From: Nephrocerus scutellatus
Taxonomy: Eukaryota > Arthropoda > Insecta > Diptera > Pipunculidae
NCBI GenBank assembly: GCA_947095585.1
Contig: OX352766.1
Location: 23,922,939-23,986,938 of the forward strand
Length of the DNA stretch: 64,000 nt
Reading direction: 5' to 3'
Positions 1 to 9,597 of the stretch are shown here, piece after piece (position 1 is the first letter of the stretch; every line of letters starts with the position of its first letter). The notes beneath the pieces were generated by a model. It searched no databases. It was not told the DNA's origin and was given only the letters and a program-made list of their open reading frames with translations. The translations under genes and the position numbers were made by a program.

Positions 1-849
1 ACGGCTAACAAGTCCATACAGATACTGGCTAACAAGCCACCTCTCTACTTGGAAGCAAGAGAGAGGTATGAGATCTATGAAGCGAAGAAAACTGGCAAAT
101 TTGCCGAAAAATTGCCACCAAATACATGGCCACATCCGGCCAAAATGAAAGCGAGAACATATAATAACCTCGAGGAGATCAGAGAAGGAATAGCAACCAA
201 CACAACTTGGATCTTCACTGACGCATCCACAACAGAAAAAGCTACTGGAATAGGCGTTATAATTCAAGATGAAATCTCCACAGCGATAAAGAAACTATAC
301 TGGACCAGAGGTCACAAAACAGGTATAGTGCAAATGGAAACAGTCGACCGCATGGCAAAAATTGCAGCAACACTACCCAACGGATATGAGCGCATAGATA
401 TCGCCAGACCAATCAAGGTAGCAAGAAAAGAAGAGCGAACAAAAACGTATAGAAATTGGTCGCAAGAATGGAGCAACTCTCATCTTGGTCGTGCTGTACA
501 CGACGTAGTGGCTCAACCAACGGAAAAAGGCACAAACCTATGAGCAAAGGCAGTCCACCTAATTACAGGACATGGACCCTTCAACAGATACTTCCGTCGT
601 TTTAGGATAAAGGAAATCCCGGACGTCTGCCCCTGTCAGATGGATGTCGACAGCATTCAGCATATACTGAACGACTGTACGCTCCCACAGAGGGTTGAAG
701 CACGCAGGGAGTATAAAGAAAAATATGGAGAAGAGAGCATCGTACTAAGGATAGACGATTTCTCTACAAAAGAATACTTAAACGACGTGAATGTACTAGC
801 AGAGGGGATGGTCTTCGAATACGAAGAAGAAGAACAAACCAACAGGTAA
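1..849 (+). pseudogene. Family B ORF2 C-terminus (RNase H remnant and Cys-His motif)
   Basis: The frame is open from base 1. It shows the start of an RNase H domain (WIFTDAS, first catalytic Asp) and then jumps to WTRGH, so the part holding the catalytic Glu and second Asp is gone; E13 keeps these 74 codons. A TGA at 541-543 interrupts the frame, and the same stop is present in E13. Beyond it the frame continues to TAA at 847-849 through a CPC-x8-H-x4-C motif (CPCQMDVDSIQHILNDC), the C-terminal zinc-binding motif usual in R1-like ORF2 proteins. The RNase H would be inactive. It is inherited as a broken copy, not an independent gene. Confidence 0.88.
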
Positions 850-1044
850 GACCTTTACTATTAATACATTGAACACTTAAATTTATTTTCAGGAAAAAGA
901 TCGGGAATCCCCGCTAATTATTGGAGTGAGGTTTGGTGGTTGGGTTCTCTTGCCTGCGGATTCGTGTGGTGGTTTAGACGGACCTAATGTTGGCTTCATA
1001 CCGAAAGGTGGGAAAGCGGAGGGCTTGCCCTCAAACATATCAGC
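850..1044 (+). other. Type I 3' UTR (family B)
   Basis: Short untranslated tail of 195 bases without a poly(A) end. It contains a potential GNRA hairpin ACC-GAAA-GGT (1000-1009) and a terminal hairpin GAGGGC-tt-GCCCTC (1019-1032) just before the target sequence. Related tails occur in E4, E5, E13 and E15. Confidence 0.75.
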
Positions 1045-1058
1045 TGTCCCCATCTACT
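1045..1058 (+). repeat. R1 target-site sequence between E0 and E1
   Basis: TGTCCCCATCTACT, one change from the 28S R1 target duplication TGTCCCTATCTACT. Confidence 0.88.
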
Positions 1059-1912
1059 CACTCACTTTTTACTCTGTGAATTGTGAATAGTGCGTTTTTT
1101 TTGCTGCTCAGTAAAATTTCTTTTCGAGTTGTTAATTTTCGCGATAAACCTTAAATTAAAGTTGACAAATCGGTAGATTCAGTGTGTCTGATGACAATTT
1201 GAAAGTTTCGTGGCGAAATTCGAAGGATTTTTACTAAAATACTTCATTTTAGTGTTTTACAATTTCGATTTCGCGTAAAATACATTTGTTCGTGTGTGTG
1301 CTACAAGTTTATACACCGTGCGTGTGTATAACACGTGATAAGTGCGTGGTGTTTACTGCCAGCTTGGTAACGGAAATTTTTGGGTGAAAATCACGTGATC
1401 AGTGTATCACGTGATCAGCACGTGATATTGGAAAAATATTTTTGTGTGAAAATCACGTGATCAGTGTGTGGGTATCACGTGGTCAGTGCGTGATTTTGAA
1501 AATTTTTTGGGAAAAATCACGTGTTCCCTCGGTGAAGTGCGAGCGAGAAGGCAATAGTAAAATTATTGCCAAAATTTATGCTAAAGGCCACATCTGAGTG
1601 AGGATTTGGGACTCAAAAAAGGGTACACGGAACAACAGTTTGACAACATTGGTCCGCCATCGTACCGATGTTCGTCGGAAAAAATTTTTTTTTAAATTTT
1701 TTTTTTTTCCCTATCATATTAAAACAACATTTTAATTGCAACGCAAGCAATAATTTATTTATTTAGGGTTAAAATTTATATTAGCCCGAGAAAAGAGCGA
1801 TAAGGCCAAAAAAGAGGCGTAAGCCCGAGAGAAGAGCCCAAAGGCCAAAAAAGAGGCGTATAAGTGCGGAAGAAATATTCAAAAGCCCATTAAAGATTCT
1901 TTTTCGTGTGTA
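1059..1912 (+). promoter_or_regulatory. Family A1 5' UTR with CACGTG cluster
   Basis: Noncoding leader of 854 bases. Seven CACGTG palindromes start at 1332, 1392, 1408, 1419, 1454, 1476 and 1518, most inside a longer ATCACGTGAT palindrome. CACGTG is the E-box core bound by many bHLH factors. R1 elements are usually thought to be co-transcribed with rRNA, so an internal enhancer or promoter here is an inference. The copy in E14 keeps the cluster. Confidence 0.6.
1784..1861 (+). repeat. Tandem repeat of about 39 bases in the E1 leader
   Basis: Two adjacent units beginning AGCCCGAGA and ending GGCCAAAAAAGAGGCGTA lie about 50 bases before ORF1. E14 has the same pair (about 53158-53235). Confidence 0.75.
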
Positions 1913-3306
1913 ATGGAGGGGTCCAACGTAACCCAGAAGTTGAAGAACAAGAAGAAGAGGAAGAACAAGGTGGCGTCTTCTGAGGAAGGCAGTACTGCTG
2001 GGTTAGGTGGTCTAACCAGTGAGTATGAGAGCAGTCTCGGTGAGAGGCCTCATAAGGAGGCGCAGAAGTCGGCGGTACCGACTATGGTCGGGATGGGTGT
2101 GCTCCCTGTGGGGGTAAGTACCCGGGTTGTTGTTGGTGGTGGTTTGAGTGGTCATATGAGTGACTCATCTGAGATGGGACGCTCTATGACCGGGGTGGGC
2201 TTAATTGCTGACTCGAGAAATCGAGGAAGAGGCACTAGGGGGCCCACTAAAGGGCAAGCTGTCGCGGGTGTTGTGACATTCGATTTTAGGGCTATCTCTG
2301 CAGAATTGCAGGGAATAGTCCTGGATGATGGGGTTGATCGGAAGATTGCCCAGAAAGTGTTGGCAATCTCCGGCAGATACGAGGACAAAATCTGTGCCTT
2401 GGTAGCTGCCAACGAACGCCTACAGGGTGCACTGAAGGTGCACGAGAAGAGAGTTGTTGCGGAGAAACGTGGCCGTGGTCCCACTGGGACATACCTGGCC
2501 CCTCCCCAGATGTCGTCGGTGGTGCCTCCAGCCGGAGCTCCAGCTGTTCCGCCAGCTGTGGTGCCGAAACCGGTGGAGACCTGGTCGCTGGTTGTGAAGA
2601 GCCGGGACGCAGGAGCCACGGCCAAAGACGTTGTGAGGAAGGTAGTCACAGAAGTGGGCCCTGAGCTTAAGGTCAGGGTTCATGATGTGAAGCCCTTGAG
2701 GAACGGAGGTGCCGTTATTCGTACGCCAAGTAACGCCGAACGACAGAGAATTGTTGGCAATAAGAAGTTCGGCGAAGTTGGCCTGGACGTATCGGTGACC
2801 GAGAAGTTGGGTCCGAAGGTGATCATTCAGGCGGTTTTGGCGGAGATCACTAGTGATGAACTCATGGGTGATCTCTACGAGAACCACATGAAGGACCTGA
2901 TGACGCTTGAGACATTCAAGAAGAGCGTCAAGATTGTGAGCCGTTCTTCTAGGGGGGCACTGATGCGGTTGCGAACGTGATCCTGGAGGGCACCAGCCGA
3001 GTGGTTGAGGCTCTCTTGGCCACGGGTCGCGTCTACATCAAGTGGTTCTCCTTCAGGGTGCGCTCACATGATGTTGTTTTTGGATGTTTCCGATGTCTCG
3101 GATTTGACCATCGTGTGGCCGAGTGTAGGTCTAAAGTTGATGTTTGTCGGCGCTGTGGTGGTGCAGGGCATGTTCTGTCGCAGTGTGGCAATTTGCCCCA
3201 CTGTCGCAACTGCGCGTTTAAGGGGCAACCTGCTGGACATCTTATGATGTCTACAGCGTGCCCCATTTACTGCGGACTTGTGGCCAGAGCGAACGCCAGA
3301 CATTAA
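1913..3306 (+). pseudogene. E1 ORF1 (Gag-like), frameshifted
   Basis: ORF1 proteins of R1 elements bind the element RNA. ATG at 1913 opens a lysine-rich N-terminus, then an acidic/serine segment, a proline-rich stretch and the PKPVETWSLVVKSRD block shared by all families here. A G-run at 2952-2957 has six G where E2 has seven, so the frame shifts. The remainder (2977-3306) is read in another frame and holds three Cys-His knuckles: CFRCLGFDHRVAEC, CRRCGGAGHVLSQC and CRNC-x8-H-x6-C. The reading ends at TAA 3304-3306, which overlaps the ORF2 ATG. E14 carries the same frameshift, so it predates the duplication. Confidence 0.88.
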
Positions 3307-5871
3307 TGGTTGTTCTTTTGCAACAAAACTGTCGGGGTTCTTATGCTGTTATGAGTGATTTTGGTGCATGGATGACAGAACGTGGTGCGAGTATTGCGCA
3401 AGAGCCTTATGCTGCTGATGGCAGTATAAGGGGTCTACCAGCCAATATGCGTGTGTTTCCTGACTCCATACTGAATGCTGCGATTGTCGTGAATGACGTA
3501 AATGTCGAATGTTTAGCCGTTCCTGAACTCTCCAATGAATGGGGGTCGTGTGTTTGCGTCAAAGGTGAATTCGGAGAACTTTACTTGGTGAGTGCTTATT
3601 GCAAGTATGGCGACCCTCTGGAGCCCTATCTAGCCTATATGGATTCGGTACTGCTACTGGTTAGCAGCAATTTCACATTTGATGGTCCCGGAGGTGTTAG
3701 CGACATCGATGTGACGATTTGCAATGAGGCTGCAGGCGGGGTCTTCGAATTTCATTGGAGAATAGTTAAAGGCCGTGGTTTTAGTGACCACAGTCTTATT
3801 GAGGTTAATTTTAATCTCAATGGGACTGTTGGTCTACACGAGGTTGACTGTTCTAGACGATGGCGCATTGGTGGTGCGGATTGGGTATTGTTTGCTCGGC
3901 GAATGGAAGAGTTAGCTGCTGGCTTACCCGTGAATCAGTTCAGAAATCTGAGTGTTGATCGTCAGATTCTGACGATTGACAATTGGATGGTCTCCGTCAA
4001 CGATGGCATGTTTAGTAGGGTTAGAAGGGTGAATGCTAGACGTGCCAAATGGTGGACGGCTGAACTGAGTCTGAAACGTGGGTGGCTTAGGAGTCTACGT
4101 AGATCCTTCCAAAGAGCTCGAGCAAATGACGCCGTGAATGTGGTTCCACTCAAGCGCGCTTATCAGCGTGGCAGGCGTGAGTACCAAGGCATGATATTGA
4201 AGGCCAAGGAGGACGATTGGAGGCGCTTTGTGCGACACAATAATCATGATCCCTGGGGCCAGGTCTATCGTATATGCAGGGGAAAGCGGCCGATTGATAA
4301 TATATGTGGCATAAGGGTTGGTAACAACACGATGCATACGTGGACGAGTAGTGCAGAAGCACTTCTTGGAGAGTCCTTTCCTGAGGCTGATCCACCGCGG
4401 TACGGTCCGATGAATCGGCTTGGATATGAAGATGTTCCATCTTTAGATCCTGCCGAGTTGTTGGAGTGTATGGCGCTGGTGAGATCTCGGAAATCGCCTG
4501 GGATGGACGGAATGACTGGTGAGATGTGTAAAAGCATCTGGCGGGCCATTCCGGACTATATCTCAGCGATCTTCGAGAAGTGTATGCGTGAAAGTTACTT
4601 TCCCACTGTATGGAAATCTGCGAAGGTGGTCGTGCTGCTGAAGTCACCAGATAAGGTCAGAAGCGACCCCCGTTCCTACCGTGGCATTAGTCTTCTTCCG
4701 GTGCTTGGAAAAGTGATGGAGAGGGTTATGGTGCGGAGGCTGGGGGAAGTTGTGACCAGTCTGATGTCTGACAGACAGTACGGCTTCAGAGCGGGTCGAA
4801 GTACGGAAGATGCCTGGCTATATGTTAAAGATTGCGTGGATGCAAGTGATAGCAAGTATGTCCTTGGAATCTTCGTTTCGTTGGAGAAGACGAAGATGAT
4901 TCTGCTTAAGGGCAAATTGTCTGCCAATAGGCCTCCGTCTGTCAGATTCAACGGCACTTACCTTAAGTATGCCAAGCAAGTGAAATACCTTGGAATCAGC
5001 ATGAGTGAGCGTATGAGTTTTGGGGTTCATTTGCTTGAGCTTAGGAAGCGGTTCTTAAGAGTGATTGGTCCACTGCATCGGGTTCTTAGGCGTGAATGGG
5101 GCCTTGACAGGCGTGCCGTGCGTATCATTTACGGTGGTCTCTTTGTTGCCCGTGCATCATATGGGGCTGCTGTGTGGTACAAGGCAGTCATGCTTGTTAA
5201 GGGCATGGCTATGATAAATTCCGCTCAGCGGGTCGTTCTACTTGCCTGCTTGCCGGTTTTTCGCACAGTCTCGACGGAGGCAATGCAGGTGTTAATGGGT
5301 GTTCCTCCTCTTGACTTGGATATTATCCGAAGAAGCTTAGTCTTCAAGGTCAGAAGAGGTAAGCCCTTCCTGCAGTGTGACTGGCTGGTTGGGGATGATG
5401 TGTTGGACAGGAGCCTTAGCCAGACTAAGGTTCTTCTGGAAGAAGCTATGTTGTCAAAATGGCAGGCCAGGTGGAACGATTCTGTTGATGGAAGGGTGAC
5501 GTACGGGTTCATCGGGGACGTGCAGTATGCCAGTGTAAACACGGAGTTCAACTTTAGCCTTAAGCTGGGCTTCTTGCTCACTGGTCATGGTAGCCTTAAT
5601 GCATTTTTGCATCAAAGGCACCTCAGTGAAGTTGAGGGCTGTGTTTGCGGTTTCCCTAGTGAAGACTGGCGGCACGTTCTTTGTGAGTGTCCTTTGTAAT
5701 CTGAATGCCATGGGAGTTCGGGGGCTAAACGGAGTGTATGATGTCGGATCAGCTTTATGCTGCAGGGAACAAGTCGAATGTCTGAATGTGTACGCAAGAT
5801 TGGTCTTTGCGCGGCGGAGAGCTAGGCAGCTTGGTGTTGCGGGTGTCGGCGTCGACAGACTGACTGACTAA
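3306..5871 (+). pseudogene. E1 ORF2 (endonuclease-RT), internally deleted
   Basis: ORF2 starts at ATG 3306 within TAATG. The APE endonuclease start (QQNCRGSYAV, QEPY) and its SDHSLIE block remain. The segment with the catalytic DANASSPLW is missing: position 3666 jumps from LLVSS to NFTFDGP. In the RT, FVDFKGAFD through YADD is lost at about 4876, where VLGIFV runs into SLEKTKM, removing all three catalytic aspartates. Both deletions keep the frame. A third deletion near 5697 puts a TAA after VLCECPL, and the last residues (to RLTD, 5871) lie in another frame. It cannot encode an active enzyme. Confidence 0.88.
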
Positions 5872-6365
5872 TTACGAACGGAAGGACAGATGGACAACTT
5901 GGACGGAAATGGACGACTTAGGGACGGAAATCTGACTGACGATGGGCTACCAGTCCCGAGTTGTGAGGAACTCAACTGGAGTAGTGGCTGCGTGATTGGT
6001 GGCTGCTGGTTGCTAGTCCAGCTTCTGGCCGCCGGCGCTCACGCGGTTGCTACGAAATCCCACCGGAGATTTTTCTGGTACCACGGGTGTCGGGGAGCCC
6101 ACGGATGAATGTCCGTCCCCGGCAGATGGAGCGGCCCTTCGGGGAGTTATCGTGGTGGCTGTGGTTATGCCCAAGCGGGAAGACAATAGTCGGCGTGGAG
6201 TTGCGTTTGAACCAACCGGGTGCCGTGACCCATAGAATGGCAGAGATTTAGATAGGTCTCGCTCCCATCAGTGAGAACGCTGGGCCCTTACACCCAGTTA
6301 TACTGATACATCTGCAATAGAATATATTGTAAATGGGCGTTGATCGGCGTTCCAAAACCGAATCG
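5872..6365 (+). other. Type II 3' UTR of E1, truncated
   Basis: Noncoding tail with a long nested hairpin (6091-6121, CGGGG...ACGGA...TCCGT...CCCCG). It shares the order of conserved blocks with the tails of C, D and F elements (GGTACCACGGG; CAGAGATTTAGATAGGTCTCGCTC; TGGGCGTTGA). It breaks off after CCAAAACCGAATC. Small open frames inside it are not conserved and I do not call them genes. Confidence 0.7.
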
Positions 6366-6510
6366 AATTATGCCAAAAATTATAGAAATGTAAACATTTG
6401 ACAGCTGTTTTGGTCAATCATTTTTGGATTCCGGTACAATCAAGTGCGTTTACTCGGAAAAAAATAATAATAAAGTGCTTTTATGTTGACCAAGTGCCAT
6501 AAAAAGGCTT
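6366..6510 (+). promoter_or_regulatory. Partial family A leader of E2
   Basis: It resembles the last part of the E12 leader (TTTGACAGCTGTTTTGG; GGATTCCGGTACAATCAA). The upstream part is lost at the fusion with the E1 tail. Confidence 0.65.
6506..6510. repeat. Target duplication GGCTT, left side of the copia element
   Basis: GGCTT at 6506-6510 and again at 9565-9569 flank the LTR element exactly, and the uninterrupted sequence in E12 has one copy. Five bases is the usual Ty1/copia duplication length. Confidence 0.9.
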
Positions 6511-6674
6511 TGATATTATTTAATTAAAAATAGCAATATATATTTTGTACTGAGAAATATATGTGCTAGTAGCACGGTGGTTTTTATTAAGAAGAAGGTA
6601 ACATGCAACAGAAATGTCAAAGTAGCTCTGTTCAGTGAGAGCGCATAATTGATTACACTGCTATATTTACAACA
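6511..6674 (-). repeat. 3' LTR of the copia element
   Basis: 164 bases. On the + strand it starts TGATATTATTTAATTA and ends ATTTACAACA, so the minus strand runs TGTTG...TATCA with TG/CA ends. It matches 9417-9564 plus 8549-8564. Confidence 0.92.
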
Positions 6675-6684
6675 TTCCCTCTTA
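6675..6684 (-). other. Polypurine tract
   Basis: Minus strand TAAGAGGGAA directly precedes the 3' LTR TGTTG, as expected for the plus-strand primer of an LTR retrotransposon. Confidence 0.8.
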
Positions 6685-6715
6685 ATCAATTATCTATAAT
6701 TATAACTACATTTTT

Positions 6716-7082
6716 TTAAGATAATCCCATTCCAATTGAACAGAACTTATGTTTTTGAATTGGCACTGCCTTTGTTAGACTGTCTGCTATAATCTGTTGT
6801 GTGTTGACGTGTTTGACCTGTATTTCATTCTTGACAACAAGATCTCTTATAAAGTGATGCCTTATATTGATGTGCTTTGTCTTTGCGCTGTAAGTTCCGT
6901 TTTCGGTGAGATAAACGGCGCCTTTGTTGTCACATTTGATTTGGATCGCCTTCTTTTCTTTCTTTCTTTCTTTTCTTTTAATTGGCTTAACCACAATGCT
7001 TCTTGACTTGCAGTTGACAATGCCATATATTCAGATTCTGCCGTGCTAAGTGCTACTGTTTGCTGTTTTTTACTTAGCCATG
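6716..7082 (-). pseudogene. Copia pol remnant: RNase H C-terminus
   Basis: Minus-strand reading from about 7082 gives WLSKKQQTVALSTAESEYMAL, a copia RNase H block (the AESEYMAL signature), followed by EALWL. A GAAA-type repeat near 6955-6985 then shifts the frame, and the second frame (to the stop at 6716) gives CDNKGAVYL, KHINIRHHF and IADSLTKAVP, the usual end of copia pol. Everything upstream (integrase, reverse transcriptase) is deleted. The frameshift probably arose by slippage in the repeat. Confidence 0.87.
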
Positions 7083-8399
7083 ATATTGCTGCACCAGAAC
7101 TGCAAGTGCTGTTTCATTCGAACCCGTCGAGATACTTGAGTTATGTAAACCATCTAATTGATAAAGCCCATTTGACATGGTTCCTGTAGCCAATATATTA
7201 CCGTGTGAATTACGAATCACACAACCCTTGGAATAAAAAGTAACTTCATTTCCTTTAGATGTAATTTGGCTGACCGAAAGAAGGTTTGCAGTTAAATCCG
7301 GTACACACAGTACATTCTCAACATTGACTTGCTTGCGTTCGTTTTCAACATTAACGCAAAACTTAACAGCTCCCGTACTTTCTACTTTCATCAACTCTCC
7401 ATTAGCTGCTCGAATCTTACTTGCCTCATGCGTTTTCGATCCCTTTATCCAGTCGTTGTGTATTGTCATGTGCCTTGTCGCGCCTGAATCGACATACCAG
7501 TTGTTTTCGCCGTACTTTCCGCTAAGAAAAACCGCACTAAAAGTGATTAGAGCATTTTTATGATCGCTCGATATATTTCCCTTATTTTGTCTTTGCGAAT
7601 TTTCATCTGTTTTCCTCAGTTTTTCCGGACAGCTAAATGATTTATGGCCCTTTTGTCTACAAGAATAACAAATTAATTCCTTTTTCTTATGAAAAGACTT
7701 ACGGTTTTTTGCAAAAAATGCCTTTTGATCGGCCGACGTTTTGCTCGATGACTCTTGTAACAGTTTTGTCTTCACATCGTCGCTCGAAAGTTGCTTACCG
7801 CTACTCTCCATTGCCATAATCATCGGTGCATATTCTTCGCTCAGCCCTGCCAATAAAAAAATCGCCAACCATTCGTCAGGCACCTCAAAACCTATCTCTG
7901 TGAGTTTATGCGCCGTAGAGATGATTTCTGTCACGTAAACATCCATCGTCTCACAACTTTCCAATTTTGTGTTGACTATATTGCGCACTAATGTCACTTT
8001 ACGCACTGCTCCTTTATCTTCAAATGTCGTCTTCAAATTTAACCACACTTCTTTCACTGTTGTAGCTGATCTAATGTGAACAAAATGCACTTTGTCGATG
8101 CTTAAAATAATCGATGCTTTCGCTTTAGCGTTCTTTTTCTCATCGGTTTCTTCACCCGTAATACATTTTGTCAAGCCTTCTAACGCTAAATAATTTTCCA
8201 TAGAAAATTTCCAAGACGAATAATTATCTCGGCCTTGCAGCTTCTCAATCGATGATAAAATTGACGCCGACATTTCGATATTTTCACTATCAACTACAAT
8301 TGTTGATACGATTTTTGGTAATGTTTCCAATTTTACGTTTACGGATACAGTTGGTATTTCTTCTTCTAATGACTCGTCTGTTTTTTTTGCCTTTGGCAT
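7074..8399 (-). pseudogene. Copia-type Gag-protease polyprotein, truncated
   Basis: 441 codons read leftwards from ATG at 8399. The N-terminal half has the copia Gag layout (LQGRDNYSSWKFSMENYL; VWLNLKTTFEDKG). A CCHC knuckle CYSCRQKGHKSFSC is followed by the aspartic protease active site WYVDSGATRHMT. A GAG-pre-integrase segment (LLSVSQITSKG, NGLYQLDG) leads to an abrupt end at VLVQQYHG, where deletion fuses it out of frame to RNase H. Gag and protease look intact, so the copy could make Gag but not copy itself. The leader between the ATG and PBS is 8400-8529. Confidence 0.9.
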
Positions 8400-8529
8400 T
8401 TGCGTATAGACAAAAATTAACTAACCTCAATGACCAATGCAAACGTTTTTGCGCACAGCAAAAATCCACTATAATCGACTGGAACTCTTTCTTCTTAATA
8501 AAAATAAATTAATTTAATTAATAATACAA

Positions 8530-8548
8530 GCTATCTGGGCCCATAACC
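8530..8548 (-). other. Primer-binding site
   Basis: Minus strand GGTTATGGGCCCAGATAGC directly follows the 5' LTR end. GGTTATGGGCCCAG is the core I know from Drosophila copia, primed by an internal fragment of initiator tRNA-Met. Confidence 0.8.
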
Positions 8549-9564
8549 TGATATTATTTAATTATAAAAAACAACCCATAAAAATTAAAATTTTTCATCT
8601 AAATTCTCTAATCGCAGAAATTGATATGGGAGCCCCTCGATCCTGGGCCATTTTTTTTTTGTAGGAGAAAATCATCGAAACAAACATTTGACATCAGATG
8701 TTAAAATTGAAAAAGCTCAGATCATTTTATTCTGAGCACTTAGAGCACGCTCATACTCTGAGCAAATAAGAAACACGAACATTTATCTTGAGAACTCTTT
8801 GACTGCTCTGAACTAATTTATGAAAACGCCAAATGACAGAATATTGTGAAAACTTGTTGTAAGTTGATATCGACAACAAAAAAAACGACAAAATTCAGTA
8901 AATAAAAATGTAAGTTGAAGTAAGCATAAAACATGTATGTCTCGTTTCATTTGCTGGGTTCATTTGTGCGTGCGCTAAGATTTCTCTCTCTCTCTCCACC
9001 ACCACCAAAACCATGCAGTGCAGCCGACTGCGCAGCACACACCGCACACAGTCCATAAAGGGCGACGAATATCTGATGCCTGTACAGATATTTAAAAAAT
9101 GTATAAGGGCCTTACGGCCGAACCCGGGACCCGATCACTACCAAATTTTTGAAAAAGTATTGTTTATTGGGTATACACATGTGTGTAAAATTTGAAGAAA
9201 ATTGGGTAAATTTTTTAAAATTTTTGTTTGGGACCCCGCAGCCCGAGGGGCCTCAAAATTTAATAGAAAGTGTTGTCTCCGGAAATACACATGTGTGCAA
9301 AATTTCAATAAAATCGGGCCATGGGAAGTGGGTTAAAAATTGATCGCAAGAATCCACGACAGACGACCGACCGACGACCGACCCACGGGCAAGTGAAGTT
9401 AATATAGAGAATTTAAAAAATAGCAATATATATTTTGTACTGAGAAATATATGTGCTAGTAGCACGGTGGTTTTTATTAAGAAGAAGGTAACATGTAACA
9501 GAAATGTCAAAGTAGCTCTGTTCAGTGAGAGCGCATAATTGATTACACTGCTATATTTACAACA
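8549..9564 (-). repeat. 5' LTR of the copia element, split by an insertion
   Basis: The ends are intact (8549-8564 and 9417-9564 together match the 3' LTR). The 852 bases between them are foreign to the LTR. Confidence 0.88.
8565..9416. mobile_element. Unclassified insertion inside the copia 5' LTR
   Basis: 852 bases absent from the other LTR, so it entered after the copia element. It is AT-rich with no convincing ORF. It includes two similar segments with ACACATGTGTGTAAAATTT / ACACATGTGTGCAAAATTT (about 9176 and 9286) and a GACCGACC run near the right end. I cannot define terminal repeats, and the AT-rich flanks hide any target duplication. Confidence 0.6.
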
Positions 9565-9569
9565 GGCTT
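9565..9569. repeat. Target duplication GGCTT, right side of the copia element
   Basis: Second copy of the five-base duplication at 6506-6510. Confidence 0.9.
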
Positions 9570-9597
9570 TATTGTGGAAGTGGTTCGCGAGAACGGC

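Larger units (their letters stand above)
1..1044 (+). mobile_element. E0: 3' end of a family B R1-site element
   Basis: This is the end of an RNase H-bearing R1-type element that is cut by the window edge. It holds the last part of ORF2 and a short type I 3' UTR, and it ends at a 14-base R1 target sequence. It is nearly identical to the end of E13 (51161-52426) apart from a 222-base deletion in RNase H, so the two arose by segmental duplication. Confidence 0.9.
1059..6365 (+). mobile_element. E1: family A R1 element, dead, 3' end truncated
   Basis: It has a 5' leader, ORF1, ORF2 and most of a type II 3' UTR. The 3' UTR stops at about 6365, roughly 110 bases short of the usual end, where it joins the middle of another family A leader (E2). 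No target sequence remains at that junction, which points to deletion between neighbouring elements. Confidence 0.88.
6511..9564 (-). mobile_element. Copia-type LTR retrotransposon, internally deleted
   Basis: It lies opposite to the R1 array. The LTR is about 164 bases (minus strand TGTTG...ATATCA). The element has a primer-binding site like the copia half-tRNA-iMet type, a gag-protease ORF, a fragment of pol RNase H and a polypurine tract. Integrase and reverse transcriptase are missing because the ORF jumps from the region after protease straight into RNase H. The 5' LTR is further split by an 852-base insertion. It is non-autonomous and inserted after E2 settled. Confidence 0.93.

Noticed and set aside
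2152..2887. Long antisense ORFs opposite ORF1 (also near 9831, 41980 and 53526)
   Set aside because: They mirror the GC-rich ORF1 coding strand and change with it; no domain or start context supports them.
5890..6235. Small + strand ORFs in type II 3' UTRs
   Set aside because: They overlap the conserved RNA hairpin, shift frame between copies and match no family.
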